Assembly: GCF_000224145.3 (NCBI RefSeq)
Contig: NC_020166.2
Span: 9,773,420-9,837,419, forward strand
From: Ciona intestinalis
Taxonomy: Eukaryota > Chordata > Ascidiacea > Phlebobranchia > Cionidae
Direction: 5' to 3'
Length of the DNA stretch: 64,000 nucleotides
A program made the position numbers and the translations under genes. Shown here piece by piece: positions 53,901-63,592 of the stretch (its first letter is position 1; each line of letters starts with the position of its first letter). The notes under the pieces are model-generated. The model searched no databases. It was not told the origin of the DNA and was given only the letters and a program-made list of their open reading frames with translations.

Positions 53901-56509
53901 ATTCATACAGCTTGTGTCTTTGATTGGCGCCGTGGCAAAGTGGTTTGCGCGCCTATTTTTAGCCCAGGGGTTAAGAATTTAAGGCTTGTCGCTGCTACCA
54001 TTGTCGGCGGATTTGTCCTTGCTCAAAACACTTAACAGCAATTACTCCAACCAAGTGGTCACTAATGGTTGTCCAAATTATTAGCCATACATAAAAAAAA
54101 ACATGAAGAAATCTATTGCCTAAAGAAATAATCAGACACCAGCAAAATAAAAGCACAGATTATATGGCTGACGCTATGTGAGAATTATTAGTCATCATAT
54201 AAATCGATTTTAATCAAAATAATATGATTTCATATCAAAAGCTATTACTTTTACAGCTGTATTTTCGATGAGACATTTCGTTTGGAGCCAAGTGACTCAG
54301 GAAAAATATCTCGGTTTAGCGTCCAAGCATTTCGCTTTCTAGGATTCAACACCAAGGTAAGGATGCTAAGTTCTGATTGATATGAAATAAGTGACATTAA
54401 TTCATATACAGGAACAATCACTGGCAAAGTCACTTATGTGGTAATCATAAGCTGACACAGAGTGTATGAAACAGAACACCCGTGTTATTACAACTGCTGT
54501 TGCCTTGCCATGCGAAAATAAATAAGTTATATATGTGATAACTGGTAAGCAGACACAAGGTTTATGAAACAGAACACCCGTGTTATTACAACTGCTGTTG
54601 CCTTGCCCTGCTAAGATAAATAAGTAACACTCATTATTTCCTGATTATTTTAATTGTTACAGATCTATGTTCATTGTGAGCTCATAGTTTGTACTGTTGG
54701 AAGTGAAAGTTCAGCAAGATGTCCTTACAATTGTGAGGATGCGTCTCGTAGAAGAAGAAATGTCGGGGTGATTGTTTATTTTCCAGTTACTTGGCATTAA
54801 CCTATGGGGATACAGTATTGTAACAGTCATCAAGACAGCAGTTGTTGGGCCACGTTTCGCAGTGGTTAGCGCCCATGCATTTAACAATGTTGTGTTATTT
54901 TGATTTACAGAGTGCAAATGAAACGCAGAGAATTCATATTTCCGCCGGACCAATCATGTTAGTTCATGATGTGGAAGAGGGGACACCAAGTGTCAGTGAT
55001 ATTGTAAGGGAGTTTCCTGAAGAGGGCGCCATGGAGTTGCCAAGTCCTTCAACTACTGTGTTTGAACATGAGACGACTAATTCTCCAATCCAGGTTTCAT
55101 CTTTTAGTCTGACTACATATACCTCATGCTCGCTGAATTTGAGAAGAAAAACTAAATTGAGAAGATGCATGCACCTTATGCCCACTGCCAGGTTGTAGCT
55201 GTCTTATTGCACATCATGACCAGTTCATTCATGGTTTGGGTATTCTTCCTGTTAAACATCTTCATAAACCTTTTCCTTCATGCTTTGATGCATAGGCATA
55301 CTTTGGTACTTAGGAAAACATTAATACATAAAAACTTTGACATATTTGAAAATAGTTGTAAAAAGTATTTTCATTTTTTTGTAAGGTTGAAGATCCAGAC
55401 GAGATCTCATTGGAAGGAGATGGAGTGGTGAGTGAAGAGAATGAAAGAGAAACACCAGGAGCAAATGAGGAGGAGAATGTGAGAGAGAGAGAAGAGAGAC
55501 CAGCTATTTCGGAGAATTCTAACCGTTCAACTGAGCAGGGTAAGTTTTACATTAAAGTCGGCGTGACAAAGTAGAGTACTTGCATCTTGCCAATGACATG
55601 TATGGATTAAAAAGTTACATTTAATCATTTATTTAATTAAGTCGCAAATAAAAAGAGACAGAATAAGTTATTATTATTAAGTAATTCATAAATTCTTTTA
55701 AGTGCTTAAATATGAGAACACTCAGGCTTCTAACATGCATGGTAGCATTTAAGTAAAAACCTAACTTTAAATTTAATTTTTAGGCAACTTAGCAGAACCG
55801 CAAATAGTTCAACAACCGTCTCCAGCAAAGCAGGTAAATTAAGTCCACACTTTTTATCCAAAGTGTGTTTTAACAACTATTATTTTGGTGCTAATTCCAT
55901 TCTCTTCGCTGTTTTAATTAATCTGACCTTCGATACTAAATTCAAAGATATAAATAAAATTTTCTTAGAATTTATGTTATGTGCGATATTGTAACTTAGG
56001 TTTTTGTTTATAGTCTGGTAACGTGAACACAGCTGGACACGGAGGTGGCCGTGGTGGAGCAGGTAAAGGGGTGGTTTGAAATTTATATATCTGGGTTTAT
56101 ATATAACTTTTAATGGCACCAGTTATGTGATTGTGTGAAATATAACGGTATAACAGCAGACTCCAAGAGTACTATGGTTTCTAAAGTGGTAAATTTGGCA
56201 TTTATTTAAACCATTGTGTGTCATATTCACTAATTTTCCTAAATATCTCTATTATTTTCTTGTCATAAACTGGTCACTATAGTGTATTGGGACAAAACTT
56301 AAAGAATTTAATTCAATCCAGTGATCACTAAAGAGTTGTTAATATTGCAAAAACAATGTATCCTAATTACTGTCATGTTTGTATTGAAACTAACCAGAAA
56401 ATCTTTATTTTATGCATTTATTTCAACAATTTTCTTAGATGCCAACAAAATATCTTTTATTCTCGTCGCCATGACAACATTGATCATGCCTCTAGTGGTG
56501 GGATTTTAA
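44961..56509 (+). CDS. C-type lectin + zona pellucida (ZP) domain protein
   Basis: Nineteen exons in phase: 44961-45206, 46399-46533, 46965-47114, 49141-49255, 50171-50232, 50526-50598, 51266-51334, 51555-51593, 52098-52294, 52696-52839, 53359-53526, 53781-53890, 54257-54356, 54663-54767, 54911-55093, 55386-55539, 55784-55833, 56014-56062, 56439-56509; 739 aa. Order: signal sequence (ISAFLVLNTITNQAQS), C-type lectin domain (PKCYKF, WIGLSDR, NWYDTVCAGREAYICE), a Thr/Ser/Asn-rich stalk, ZP domain from CHLECTPYIMKAACP through CRYPQRH, CPYPSSD and YVHCELIVC, furin-type site RRRR, an acidic tail, and a final hydrophobic segment FILVAMTTLIMPLVVGF. ZP domains polymerise in extracellular coats after cleavage near the furin site. 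A structural or egg-coat/mucosal matrix lectin is inferred. Intron phases run unbroken between lectin and ZP parts, arguing against two genes. Confidence 0.85.
45330..45535 (-). mobile_element. MITE (196-bp family), complete with small internal repeat
   Basis: TATAGTAGGATTGTGGGAAG to CTTCCCCCACCCTACTATA; TTTAAAACACGAT occurs twice in its interior. In intron 1 of the lectin-ZP gene. Confidence 0.83.
45795..46310 (+). repeat. 41-bp GC-rich tandem satellite
   Basis: Units read AACTCGTCCCTCGTTAAACG then ACGCTACATTACACGGCCGC. About nine copies lie right of the gap and one or two left, with two alternating subtypes near the right end (CCTACCTTACACCG and GCTAGTTACACGG). Base composition is sharply more GC-rich than the flanks. 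Confidence 0.85.
45876..45925. other. Assembly gap (50 N)
   Basis: A run of exactly 50 N inside the 41-bp satellite. The true length of the array is unknown; 50 is likely a placeholder. Confidence 0.98.
46570..46945. mobile_element. SINE-like cluster: head, reversed element, tail
   Basis: A tRNA-like head GAGGTAGCTCAGTTGGTTAG (plus, 46576-46610) is followed by a reversed tail and body (46655-46815) and then a plus-oriented tail (46830-46945; CGACTGTCGTTTTCCAGCCA). This makes an inverted pair of tails about 20 bp before exon 46965-47114. The head alone is too short and lacks a proper acceptor stem for a tRNA gene. Confidence 0.7.
47211..47404 (+). mobile_element. MITE (196-bp family), complete
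   Basis: TACTGTGGGGGAAGATGGGA to CTTCCCCCACTCCTCTATA, about 100 bp into lectin-ZP intron 3. Confidence 0.83.
47889..48113 (+). mobile_element. MITE (196-bp family), with a ~25-bp insertion
   Basis: ATGTTGGGGTAAGACGGAAA to CTTCCCCAACCCTACTATA; the part near the right end carries extra GAGGTCTAAATGTCCTAAAC. Same intron as the copy at 47211. Confidence 0.8.
48600..48905 (-). mobile_element. SINE-like pieces, reversed and decayed
   Basis: Tail-like sequence at 48600-48680 and 48825-48905 with a body-like remnant between (CAACCCATTAGTGATCATTT). Confidence 0.5.
48915..49110 (+). mobile_element. Two SINE-like tails in tandem
   Basis: CTGGCACAAGGTGTATGGAA with CTGTTGTTTTCCTGCCATG, then AGCGGACACGAAGTGTAGGA with CGACTGTCGTTGCCCCGCC. 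The second ends about 30 bp before exon 49141-49255. Confidence 0.7.
49284..49480 (-). mobile_element. MITE (196-bp family), complete
   Basis: TATAGTAGGTTGGGGGAAGA to CATCTTCCCCCACTCCCC, starting 29 bp after the exon 49141-49255 donor. Confidence 0.85.
50290..50500 (+). mobile_element. SINE-like tail with foreign middle
   Basis: CACCCACAAAGTTACATACG and GCAGGTGCGAGGTGTGTGAA are separated by about 90 bp of unrelated sequence (CCTGAATCTCAGGTCCTCAA). It ends about 25 bp from exon 50526-50598. Confidence 0.6.
50815..51265 (+). repeat. Three diverged direct repeats in one intron
   Basis: Copies near 50815-50935, 51005-51125 and 51190-51265 share ACATTTAC..., TTATTTAA.ACAGATT.TTGTGA, and ACAATATAT blocks. 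The last runs into the acceptor of exon 51266-51334. Confidence 0.6.
51875..51960 (-). repeat. Unnamed interspersed repeat (family R3), minus copy
   Basis: CTACTAATTCCATTTCATTT and ACTCAAAGAGATAAATACTA pair with the copy at 55870-55990. Confidence 0.5.
52475..52630 (+). mobile_element. SINE-like tail with internal repeat
   Basis: CACCCACAAAGTTACCTACA, GTAAGCAGGCATGTTATGTA, then a doubled TATGTATGAAACA segment, ending CACAAGAAGATAAATAAGTT. Confidence 0.6.
52845..53175 (+). mobile_element. SINE-like tails plus a GTTGTTGGTGG duplication
   Basis: Two tail pieces (52890-52975; 53090-53175), each with GGAAGCxAxCACxAGGTGTATAAAAATAAAAC. Between them TTGGTGGGGAGTTATTGCTT is locally repeated; the same words occur near 52845. 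The 3-kb area thus shows recent local copying. Confidence 0.55.
53930..54095 (+). mobile_element. SINE-like head and body
   Basis: TTGGCGCCGTGGCAAAGTGG, then GCTACCATTGTCGGCGGATT, CAACCAAGTGGTCACTAATG and a terminal A-run. It has a tRNA-like start but no tail. Confidence 0.7.
54415..54625 (+). mobile_element. Two SINE-like tails in tandem
   Basis: AACAGAACACCCGTGTTATT followed by ACAACTGCTGTTGCCTTGCC occurs twice, about 110 bp apart. This shows recent tandem duplication of the tail. Confidence 0.75.
55870..55990 (-). repeat. Unnamed interspersed repeat (family R3), minus copy
   Basis: GGTGCTAATTCCATTCTCTT and AAATTCAAAGATATAAATAA, in an intron near the 3' end of the lectin-ZP gene. Confidence 0.5.
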
Positions 56510-57184
56510 CGCAACATCAAATCATAACAAAAACATTTTTGCAACAATGACTACAATTTTATCTTCAGTATAGATTGATGAATTCATTCAGAATTTAAAG
56601 TTATCCGATTGATAATAGAAACTAGAACAGCAAATAGAGAAAACTATTTATTATTATACAACACTTTCGTTCACCAACAATAAGATCTAATATTTAAACT
56701 AAAAGTTTAATTTAGAAACTAGACTGGCCTGTCCATTAATGCTTCTCTATGCTTGTATGCTAAGTATATTTACCAGTGTTGTAAGCTTTACCTGTACTTA
56801 CTGTGTTGATATTAAACATATGTGTCTATATTGCTTTATAAACTGGAAACTTAAAGAAACCTAAACTATTAATTGGCTGTAATAGTTAATGCTCCAACCC
56901 AGTGTTCATTACTGTTTGTCTAAAATCTAAATGTCAGCCATATACATGAAAAATCCTATATTAAACCTGTGTCTATACTGCATCTAATAGTGGGATCTTT
57001 AAATGGACTGTGGAAGTTTTAATGGTTAGAGTGCGTACAAGGCTGGATACGATGTGCGTGTGTCCTTCTGCATGATAACATAATTAATAAAACAAGTCCA
57101 GTGTCGTGACTCAGTGATTAAGTGCTTACATCGTAACGAAAGATGCTTGACACTGATATCAAAACAAAAAAAATTGCCAACAAA

Positions 57185-57290
57185 AGTGTTAATCGGGAAG
57201 TTGTATAAGAAAAAAAAACACCGGGTTATAATGACTGACGTTGTAACTATTTATCCTTGCCCGCAACACAAAGATAAATAAGTTACATTA
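57185..57290 (+). mobile_element. SINE-like tail fragment
   Basis: ACCGGGTTATAATGACTGAC and CGCAACACAAAGATAAATAA; another tail is at 57785-57895. Confidence 0.5.
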
Positions 57291-57397
57291 ATTTAAAATT
57301 GTTGTCAAATTAAACTAATATCCCAAAAAGAAAAATCATTATGACATCATAATGTCCTTCGTTTCCATCAATAAACAAACATGAGATAAATTTGAAC

Positions 57398-57403
57398 TTT
57401 ATT
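57398..57403 (-). promoter_or_regulatory. Candidate polyadenylation signal for USP5
   Basis: AATAAA on the minus strand, about 145 bp after the stop codon at 57546. Confidence 0.5.
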
Positions 57404-57545
57404 TTAATTTCATGCTTCAGCCCTAACATGGGTGAACCATAAACACAACATGCATGGAGCATTGCACCATAGATATCTTAGAGTTGAGATATATGATGTT
57501 TATGTAGCAGGGGACACAGTAGATTGAAATATTGACATAGAAATC

Positions 57546-60500
57546 TCACGCTCGCTTGTAGAAATAGATATACCCAAGATCTTTCGGTGGTTGCTCCGAT
57601 TCAGCTACTTTTTCATCATTAAATATCACCCACCTTGAACATTAGGGGGTTAAAACTTAAAATCCGCCAGTAAAACAATCGATGGTACGAGGTGTATGAA
57701 ATGCACTTTTAGTTTTGCATAAATAATTTAGAAGATAATATCAAGATTGTTATTGGTAGATACATCTCCTACCAATCACTTGATCACCCACATGTTTAAA
57801 TTGTGGTGACTCGAAGTGGGAACGAGGTGTATAAACAGTACACCCAAGCTATTTAGACTGTCGTTGCCCCAGCACGCAAGGATAAATAAAGTTTATTTAA
57901 AAACTTGATAAAAATTGCCTAGTTATACACTAGATATGACACATCAAAAAAAGATTTTCAATTAACAATAAATCTGACCTACATAAATAAACCATTCAAC
58001 CTACCTCCCATCCTTTTTAATATGACACACATAATGTCCACACATGGTAGAACTTCCCATATGACTAATAAATGCAAACAATTCGTAATCTAGAAAAATA
58101 ATAACATTTTACAAATAGTTTTTTTTAACACATAACAAAATCACAAAAAAATACTGTCTGGAAATTAAAACTTTTTTTTTAAAATAACATATTTACATAA
58201 AAAAAATTAAAATTAAATTTTATAAAAACTATTCAATTTTCTCCTTACTTCCTGAACCATCTTTTAAATGGTTGGCGCTTGTATCCATGGGTGTGTCACC
58301 AGCTGCCACCTGATTGGCTGGTTCAAGGGGAGTGTCCACCTCAATTGAATCTAATTCGTCGAGATGTGAAAATATCCAATCAGCTGCTCTTTCAAGGTTA
58401 TTGCCCTAAAATGGTATCGATTTAAAGCATCAAATATATTACAATTTCGTACAAAATATCCAATGCACTATGATTTTGTGGATTCTGCAAAAATATTATA
58501 ACAAACCAAATATCCCAAATATCCCGAAACAGTGACATAAAGGAATATATAAGCTTCTGAGTGTTAGGCCAACTCTGGCCCTTTATCCTGGGACCCTGAA
58601 GTGACTAGAAAAATAAATCTTGCCAGAAGATTTGATTCAATTATAAACTCACTGTAGCGTGAAGAGCCTTCTTAGCTTGACCTTCGGTAAACCCCATTGC
58701 AACAATCGAAGCTACGTTCCCGTCACTTGCTCCACTAGGTTGTGCTGCTGCTGCACCTGCTGGCTCTGTGATGTGAAGTCAAGTTTTTTTTATTTCTATT
58801 TTATTTCCAAAACTAAGTAATTTAAAAAGAAAATTTTAAAGTGATTTTAACATTTCCAAAATTTCATAAAGTTTTTAATTTTGTTGGTTTGTATTTTTAA
58901 AGTTTTGATAAAAATTATTGATATTTTGGAAAAAGATGTAATCTTTACATGTAATGTTTCCATCTTTTTAAACTTTCGATTTTTTTAAAAACTTTTAAAA
59001 CTTTTTTATAAATGAAACTATACTAGCTATTTTATGATATTTTGTTACTTATGTTAAAAGTTTGTCATATTTATTAAGATTTTATTTTTAAAACCCCACC
59101 TGGCGTATTGTTTTCCATCAACCACATAACTGCGGCTTCCACACCCATGTTACCCGTGGCAACCAGCGCCTCACGGCATCGGGCTAGGGGAAATCCCATC
59201 TGGCTGATCGCGATCACGGCTTCCTCGTCAATCTCGATTAACGGCTCACTAGGGGGGGCTGAAGGGGGCTCAATATCGGGGAGAAGCGTCTCGTCTTTCT
59301 GCAACCCCCCACCTCGGAGGTCGTTTAAGTTTAAAATGTCCGGCATCTCAACACTGACATCTGGTGGTGACAATTGAGACAAAGTCAGAAAAAATTAAAT
59401 CATAAAATAATATATGGGGTGTTTCCTAAACATAGAAAAAAGTATCACAACTGCATTTTTAATCCAAAAAAAAGCCGTTGAGAAATAAAGACTTAAAATA
59501 TCTTAATTTTACCCCAAATGGTGACAACAGTGGCACAGCCCAAAAAAGGAAGGTTAAATGTTTAATGAAAATACCCAAACTCCAAATATTGCAAACGCCT
59601 TTATCGTTTATTCACAAATAATGCGATCTCTTCAGTTAAACATTCCATCACACAAACTAAGAGATATCGCACACACCTAATTTCTTTGGCACCCAATCTT
59701 CCCCAACTGTAAACTTCTTCATTTGAACAACGAGATAATCAGGAAACGTCACGAATCGAGTTCGTTTCTTTGCTTCTGCTTTTTCCTAGACAATAAAATC
59801 ATTTTTCACAGACTTTTCTTTACAAAATTTCTAACATTTGCAAACTTGGCTTAAAGATTAAATTAAAATGATGACATTTCAGAACTTAGTATATATAGGT
59901 TATAAAACAAATTCACGACTTAGCTTATCCATATCAAAACCTATAACATTTGCAAATGCAGCAGAGCATTTCCAAGTAAAACACAACATATATATTTGGC
60001 TGGCGCTGTGGCTCTGTGGTTTAGAAGAGAATAAAACATAATAAAATAATATTTATCTTTGCATTATCTATAGCAAAATCTATAACATTTTCCAAATGGC
60101 ACAGGTCAAAGGACGAAATCACAATATGCAAAAGAGCATTCAAATCACAACATATAGTAGGGTGGGGGAAGATGGGACACCTTTGACACATAATAACCAA
60201 ATATTCTGATCGTGTTTTAAACAATTAACAGCGGTCTGTGGGAGCCGTGAGGATACAGTTTTATAAAAAAATCGTTGAATGTTTGTTTACTACAAAATTG
60301 GAGAAGAAAATAGATTCAAAAGGTGTCCCATCTTTCCCCACCCTACTATATATATCCTCACCTTTACTGCTGAGCTCCAAAAATCTTGGATAAGTTCATC
60401 GTGTGCGAACGCTTCAATGCAAGCTGTGTATGGTATAGAAAGACGAACCACCTCGCCCACTTTAACTGAAACATCTTTCTTGTTTGCTTCAACCACTGCT

Positions 60501-63500
60501 TGGTATTCACCTACAGCAGCTGTGGAAAGGAAGGTTATTAGTAGATGATATTGTGTTTACAGCCAGCGAACCACGTCACTATTCATTGTATATATATGTT
60601 TATGTCGCCCATTGTCACTTGATCGTTCGCGCATGGCTAACTACAGAACGATTCGTTTGTTACGTCACTCGCTTGCCTCGTGCCTTCATTTCGTTGTGTT
60701 AACGTTGTATTATTGTACCGTTAATCGTCTTTGCAGACTCAGTAAACATTGGTTAGTATGTTAATAAATCCATACCGAATTAGGGTTTCCTTATCATCTA
60801 ATTAGGGTAGTGTGGAAATAAATGGTGAAAGAAAGTATTAGTATAATAATGATGTACTAACAAAAAATTGAGCACGAGGTGTATAAATACACCATGTGTG
60901 TCTGGTGTATAAGAAGACACCCATGTTATAACAGGACAGTGAGCATGAGGTGTATATGTCTGGTGTATACATGACAGTAAGCATGTAGGTGTAAGGACAT
61001 CATAAAAGCCAAGTTAATATTAAAAAAAAAAATTACTTTAAAAAAAAAGTTCCCTTCAGGCCCTAACACCCCACCCATTAACTACCAATCAAACAACTCA
61101 TTAAAAAAATAATCACCCAAAAGTAACGTACATGAAAACTCGTATGCAGGCAAGAGGTGTAGGGAACAGAGCACATGTGTTATAACGACTGTCGTTTTCC
61201 GGCCATGCGACAATAGATAAGTTACATATATTATTGCTTTCAAGTTACCTTTATTAGTAGCATATATCTTTCAAGTTACCTTTATTAGCAGCAGCTTCAA
61301 GGGGTATTGGTAGAGCAAGAGCATAATCGCTACGTTTGGTGTAACGAACCTGTTTGCTTGCTTGACACTCAATCCTGTCTTCCACCTGGTTGCAGTAGAG
61401 AGGTAAACAGTTACTAAGAAGCCCACATATACCTTTCCATTTAACAAATAGAAGAAGGCAATTTGGTGATTAACTGATTAGATAAGAATGCATAAAAGAA
61501 TTGCAAAGCAAAACCTTAATAAAACATACCAGACAAAAATCAAGTCACCTGTATCCAATTGGTTGAACTCGAATTTTGTCAGTTATGTTTTCGCGGCACA
61601 AGATCCGATCCTTACTGTATTTTTTTACACAAGAATCCCTATAGGCACCAGATCAGGGTCGAATTCAAGGATTTATTAACAGAATAAGATACAGTTATCA
61701 AAATACAACCTCACACAAACTACCCACCATAAACCTGAACACCTCTCCTGGAGAAACTGATCCGTTTTTATGTTCGGAACGCTCGATTACTGAGAGAACA
61801 TGAAGTAAAAACTCATGCGTATCTTGCTGTCTGTTGGTGGAAAACTCTGGGTGACCCCTACCCACAATCCTTTTCATGGTTCGTGGGGTCACAGAGCACG
61901 AGGTCACTTCCTGTTTATATGATTTGTATGAGTTTGTATGTTGAGTTATATAGCCATTTATTTTTGTGAATATAAGATAACATCATATATAGTACATAAT
62001 CGAAATGGTGTAACTCTAAATTTTACAATATATCTATGAGTTTGATGTGTACTACAACAGCGGTGACTTGTAAGCGGGCACAAGGTGTATGAAATAGAAC
62101 ATCCGTGTTATAAAGACTGTCTTTTTGGATATGTGAAGATAAAGCAAGTTACATTCATTCATAGCAGCCTCCACACCAGTACAAAGTACAACATACCTGT
62201 TTTGTTGAATCTTGATGTTTCAACATGTCTGGTGAAGTAAGTGCAAGACCTAATTTGCATAATTGTATCGAGAAGTCACCCGAGGATTCTAAAACTCGAT
62301 TCTGGATTTCATTTGAAGCCTGAAAGTATTTGAGCAATTTGTAATTTTGTGGGGGTGTAAAGAGCACCTGTTATAACTCGACAGTGAGCTCAAGATGAAT
62401 GAATACGTGTGTCTGGTGTATAAGAAGACACCCATGTTATAACTTGACAGTGAGCATAAGGTGTATGAATACACCATGTGTGTCTGGTGTATAAGAAGAC
62501 ACCCATGTTATAACTTGACATCAAGCATGGTGTAGCTACCTTTGCAGCAGACCAACCATTAGAATGTAGGTTAGCCAGTGTTGACAACTTTCTCTTGAAC
62601 AAATCTCTGCACCTATCTTCTGTGGTATACCTTAAACAAAATGGCAACATTTTTTAATCAACCGCATGGTCCTCACTAGATGTTTAATCTGTCCTTTCAC
62701 CAAAGGTAGGAGGCAAGGTATGTAATGGCAGTGGATCTTTACTTAACACCTCGGCCAAGGCCAGATGTTTCCATCAAGCGTTTACATATAATGAAATGTC
62801 TCATTCTTTTTATTATAATCAAACCAGATTGTGGTAAAATTGGCATAAAGTACATACACAAACCACACACGGGTATACATATATATAAGTAGTATATTAA
62901 ATACCTCTCCATAAACTCTGGTATGCTATATAGGACTTGTATAACAGAGTTCATATAACACGTGTTCCCCATGTTGTTCAAACCTACCAAACCAGGACCT
63001 TGGAGTTGTTTTAGATTTTTTCCTGAAAGAAAATTTAAAATAAAATGTTATTAACTCAACAGTGAGCATGAGATGTATGAATACACCATGTGTGTCTGGT
63101 GTATAAGAAGACACCCATGTTATAACTCAACAGTGAGCATGAGTTGAATGAATACACCATGTGTGTCTGGTGCATAAGAAGACACCCATGTTATAACTCG
63201 ACAGTAAGCATGAAGTGTATGAATACACCATGTGCGTCTGGTGTATAAGAAGACACCCATGTTATAACTCGACAGTGAGCATGAGGTGTATGAATACACC
63301 ATGTGTGTCTGGTGTATAAGAAGACACCCATGTTATAACTCGACAGTGAGCATGAGGTGTATGAATACACCATGTGCGTCTGGTGTATAAGAAGACACCC
63401 ATGTTATAACTCGACAGTGAGCATGAGGTATCTAAATATACCATGTGTGTCTGGTGTATAAAAAGACATGCACTCATCGATTCAAACCAAAGTCAATATA

Positions 63501-63592
63501 AACCACAGCGAACCTGACTCTTGTATGAGATCCCATTCGTTCCCAACTTTTTCATTCAATTCAATTTCTAGTTCCGTCATAGTTTGTTCTGT
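57546..63592 (-). CDS. USP5: Ubiquitin carboxyl-terminal hydrolase 5 (isopeptidase T), C-terminal two thirds
   Basis: Thirteen exons in the window: 63514-63592, 62905-63022, 62540-62630, 62197-62319, 61728-61910, 61280-61385, 60362-60519, 59677-59785, 59100-59360, 58653-58765, 58249-58405, 58005-58089, 57546-57633. The gene continues right, where the zinc-finger UBP domains should lie. USP5 disassembles free polyubiquitin chains from the proximal end. The Cys box is [20 protein letters not shown], with the nucleophile in NTCY. The family signature [19 protein letters not shown] and the His box [18 protein letters not shown] with WVIFND are intact. Two UBA domains interrupt the catalytic core: [20 protein letters not shown] and [19 protein letters not shown] joined to [18 protein letters not shown]. 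The end is [14 protein letters not shown]13 is the vertebrate paralogue; a single pre-duplication gene is likely here. Confidence 0.94.
57785..57895 (+). mobile_element. SINE-like tail
   Basis: GAACGAGGTGTATAAACAGT and CTGTCGTTGCCCCAGCACGC, in the last USP5 intron. Confidence 0.6.
60154..60350 (+). mobile_element. MITE (196-bp family), complete
   Basis: TATAGTAGGGTGGGGGAAGA to TCTTTCCCCACCCTACTATA, close to consensus. Its right end lies only about 5 bp from the donor of USP5 exon 60362-60519. A tRNA-like SINE head remnant (GGCTGGCGCTGTGGCTCTGT) is at about 60000-60022. Confidence 0.88.
60875..60990 (+). repeat. 71-bp minisatellite, about 1.5 copies
   Basis: GAGGTGTATAAATACACCAT and GACACCCATGTTATAACAGG, in a USP5 intron. 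Confidence 0.75.
61090..61225 (+). mobile_element. SINE-like tail
   Basis: AATAATCACCCAAAAGTAAC, CAGGCAAGAGGTGTAGGGAA and CGACTGTCGTTTTCCGGCCA. A short local duplication (TTTCAAGTTACCTTTATTAG twice) follows at 61239-61290 and overlaps the donor of exon 61280-61385. Confidence 0.7.
62050..62160 (+). mobile_element. SINE-like tail
   Basis: GACTTGTAAGCGGGCACAAG and CCGTGTTATAAAGACTGTCT, ending about 35 bp from exon 62197-62319. Confidence 0.65.
62370..62525 (+). repeat. 71-bp minisatellite, about 2 copies
   Basis: Two units, one shortened, between USP5 exons 62197-62319 and 62540-62630, ending within 15 bp of the latter. Confidence 0.85.
63045..63475 (+). repeat. 71-bp minisatellite, about 6 highly similar copies
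   Basis: Consecutive units start at 63199, 63270 and 63341 with exact 71-bp spacing and few differences, so this array looks young. It fills the USP5 intron before the catalytic-Cys exon. Confidence 0.92.

Larger units (their letters stand above)
52098..54767 (+). other. ZP domain (ZP-N and ZP-C) of the lectin-ZP protein
   Basis: ZP-N begins CHLECTPYIMKAACP and includes LIVHVTLDGCGT and YMVLDCRYPQ. ZP-C includes YGCPYPSSDYP, LYFEIRLRMTSNQVELHPVTC, GCIFDETFRLEPSDSGKISR, FNTKIYVHCELIVC and CPYNCEDASRRRRN. The RFSVQAFRFL strand and the following VHC match the conserved end of ZP-C just before the cleavage site. Confidence 0.85.
56510..57545. other. Convergent 3' region of the lectin-ZP gene and USP5
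   Basis: Both 3' UTRs lie here. SINE-like body remnants occur at about 56880-56950 (CTCCAACCCAGTGTTCATTA) and a tail at 57185-57290. No coding signal. Confidence 0.6.

Noticed and set aside
52098-56509. A separate ZP gene distinct from the lectin gene
   Set aside because: Junction phases match throughout, no start codon with signal peptide precedes the ZP exons, and no polyadenylation signal is evident between them. Kept as one gene but testable.
59108-59377. 89-codon plus-strand frame opposite the USP5 UBA1 exon
   Set aside because: It is the antisense shadow of a strongly supported USP5 exon.
63262-63477. Open frames reading [12 protein letters not shown] / [11 protein letters not shown] repeats, here and at 213-537, 26837-27833 and 62289-63373
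   Set aside because: They are translations of the 71-bp minisatellite. Since 71 is not a multiple of 3, the peptide cycles through three frames, and the arrays sit in introns. No coding signal.
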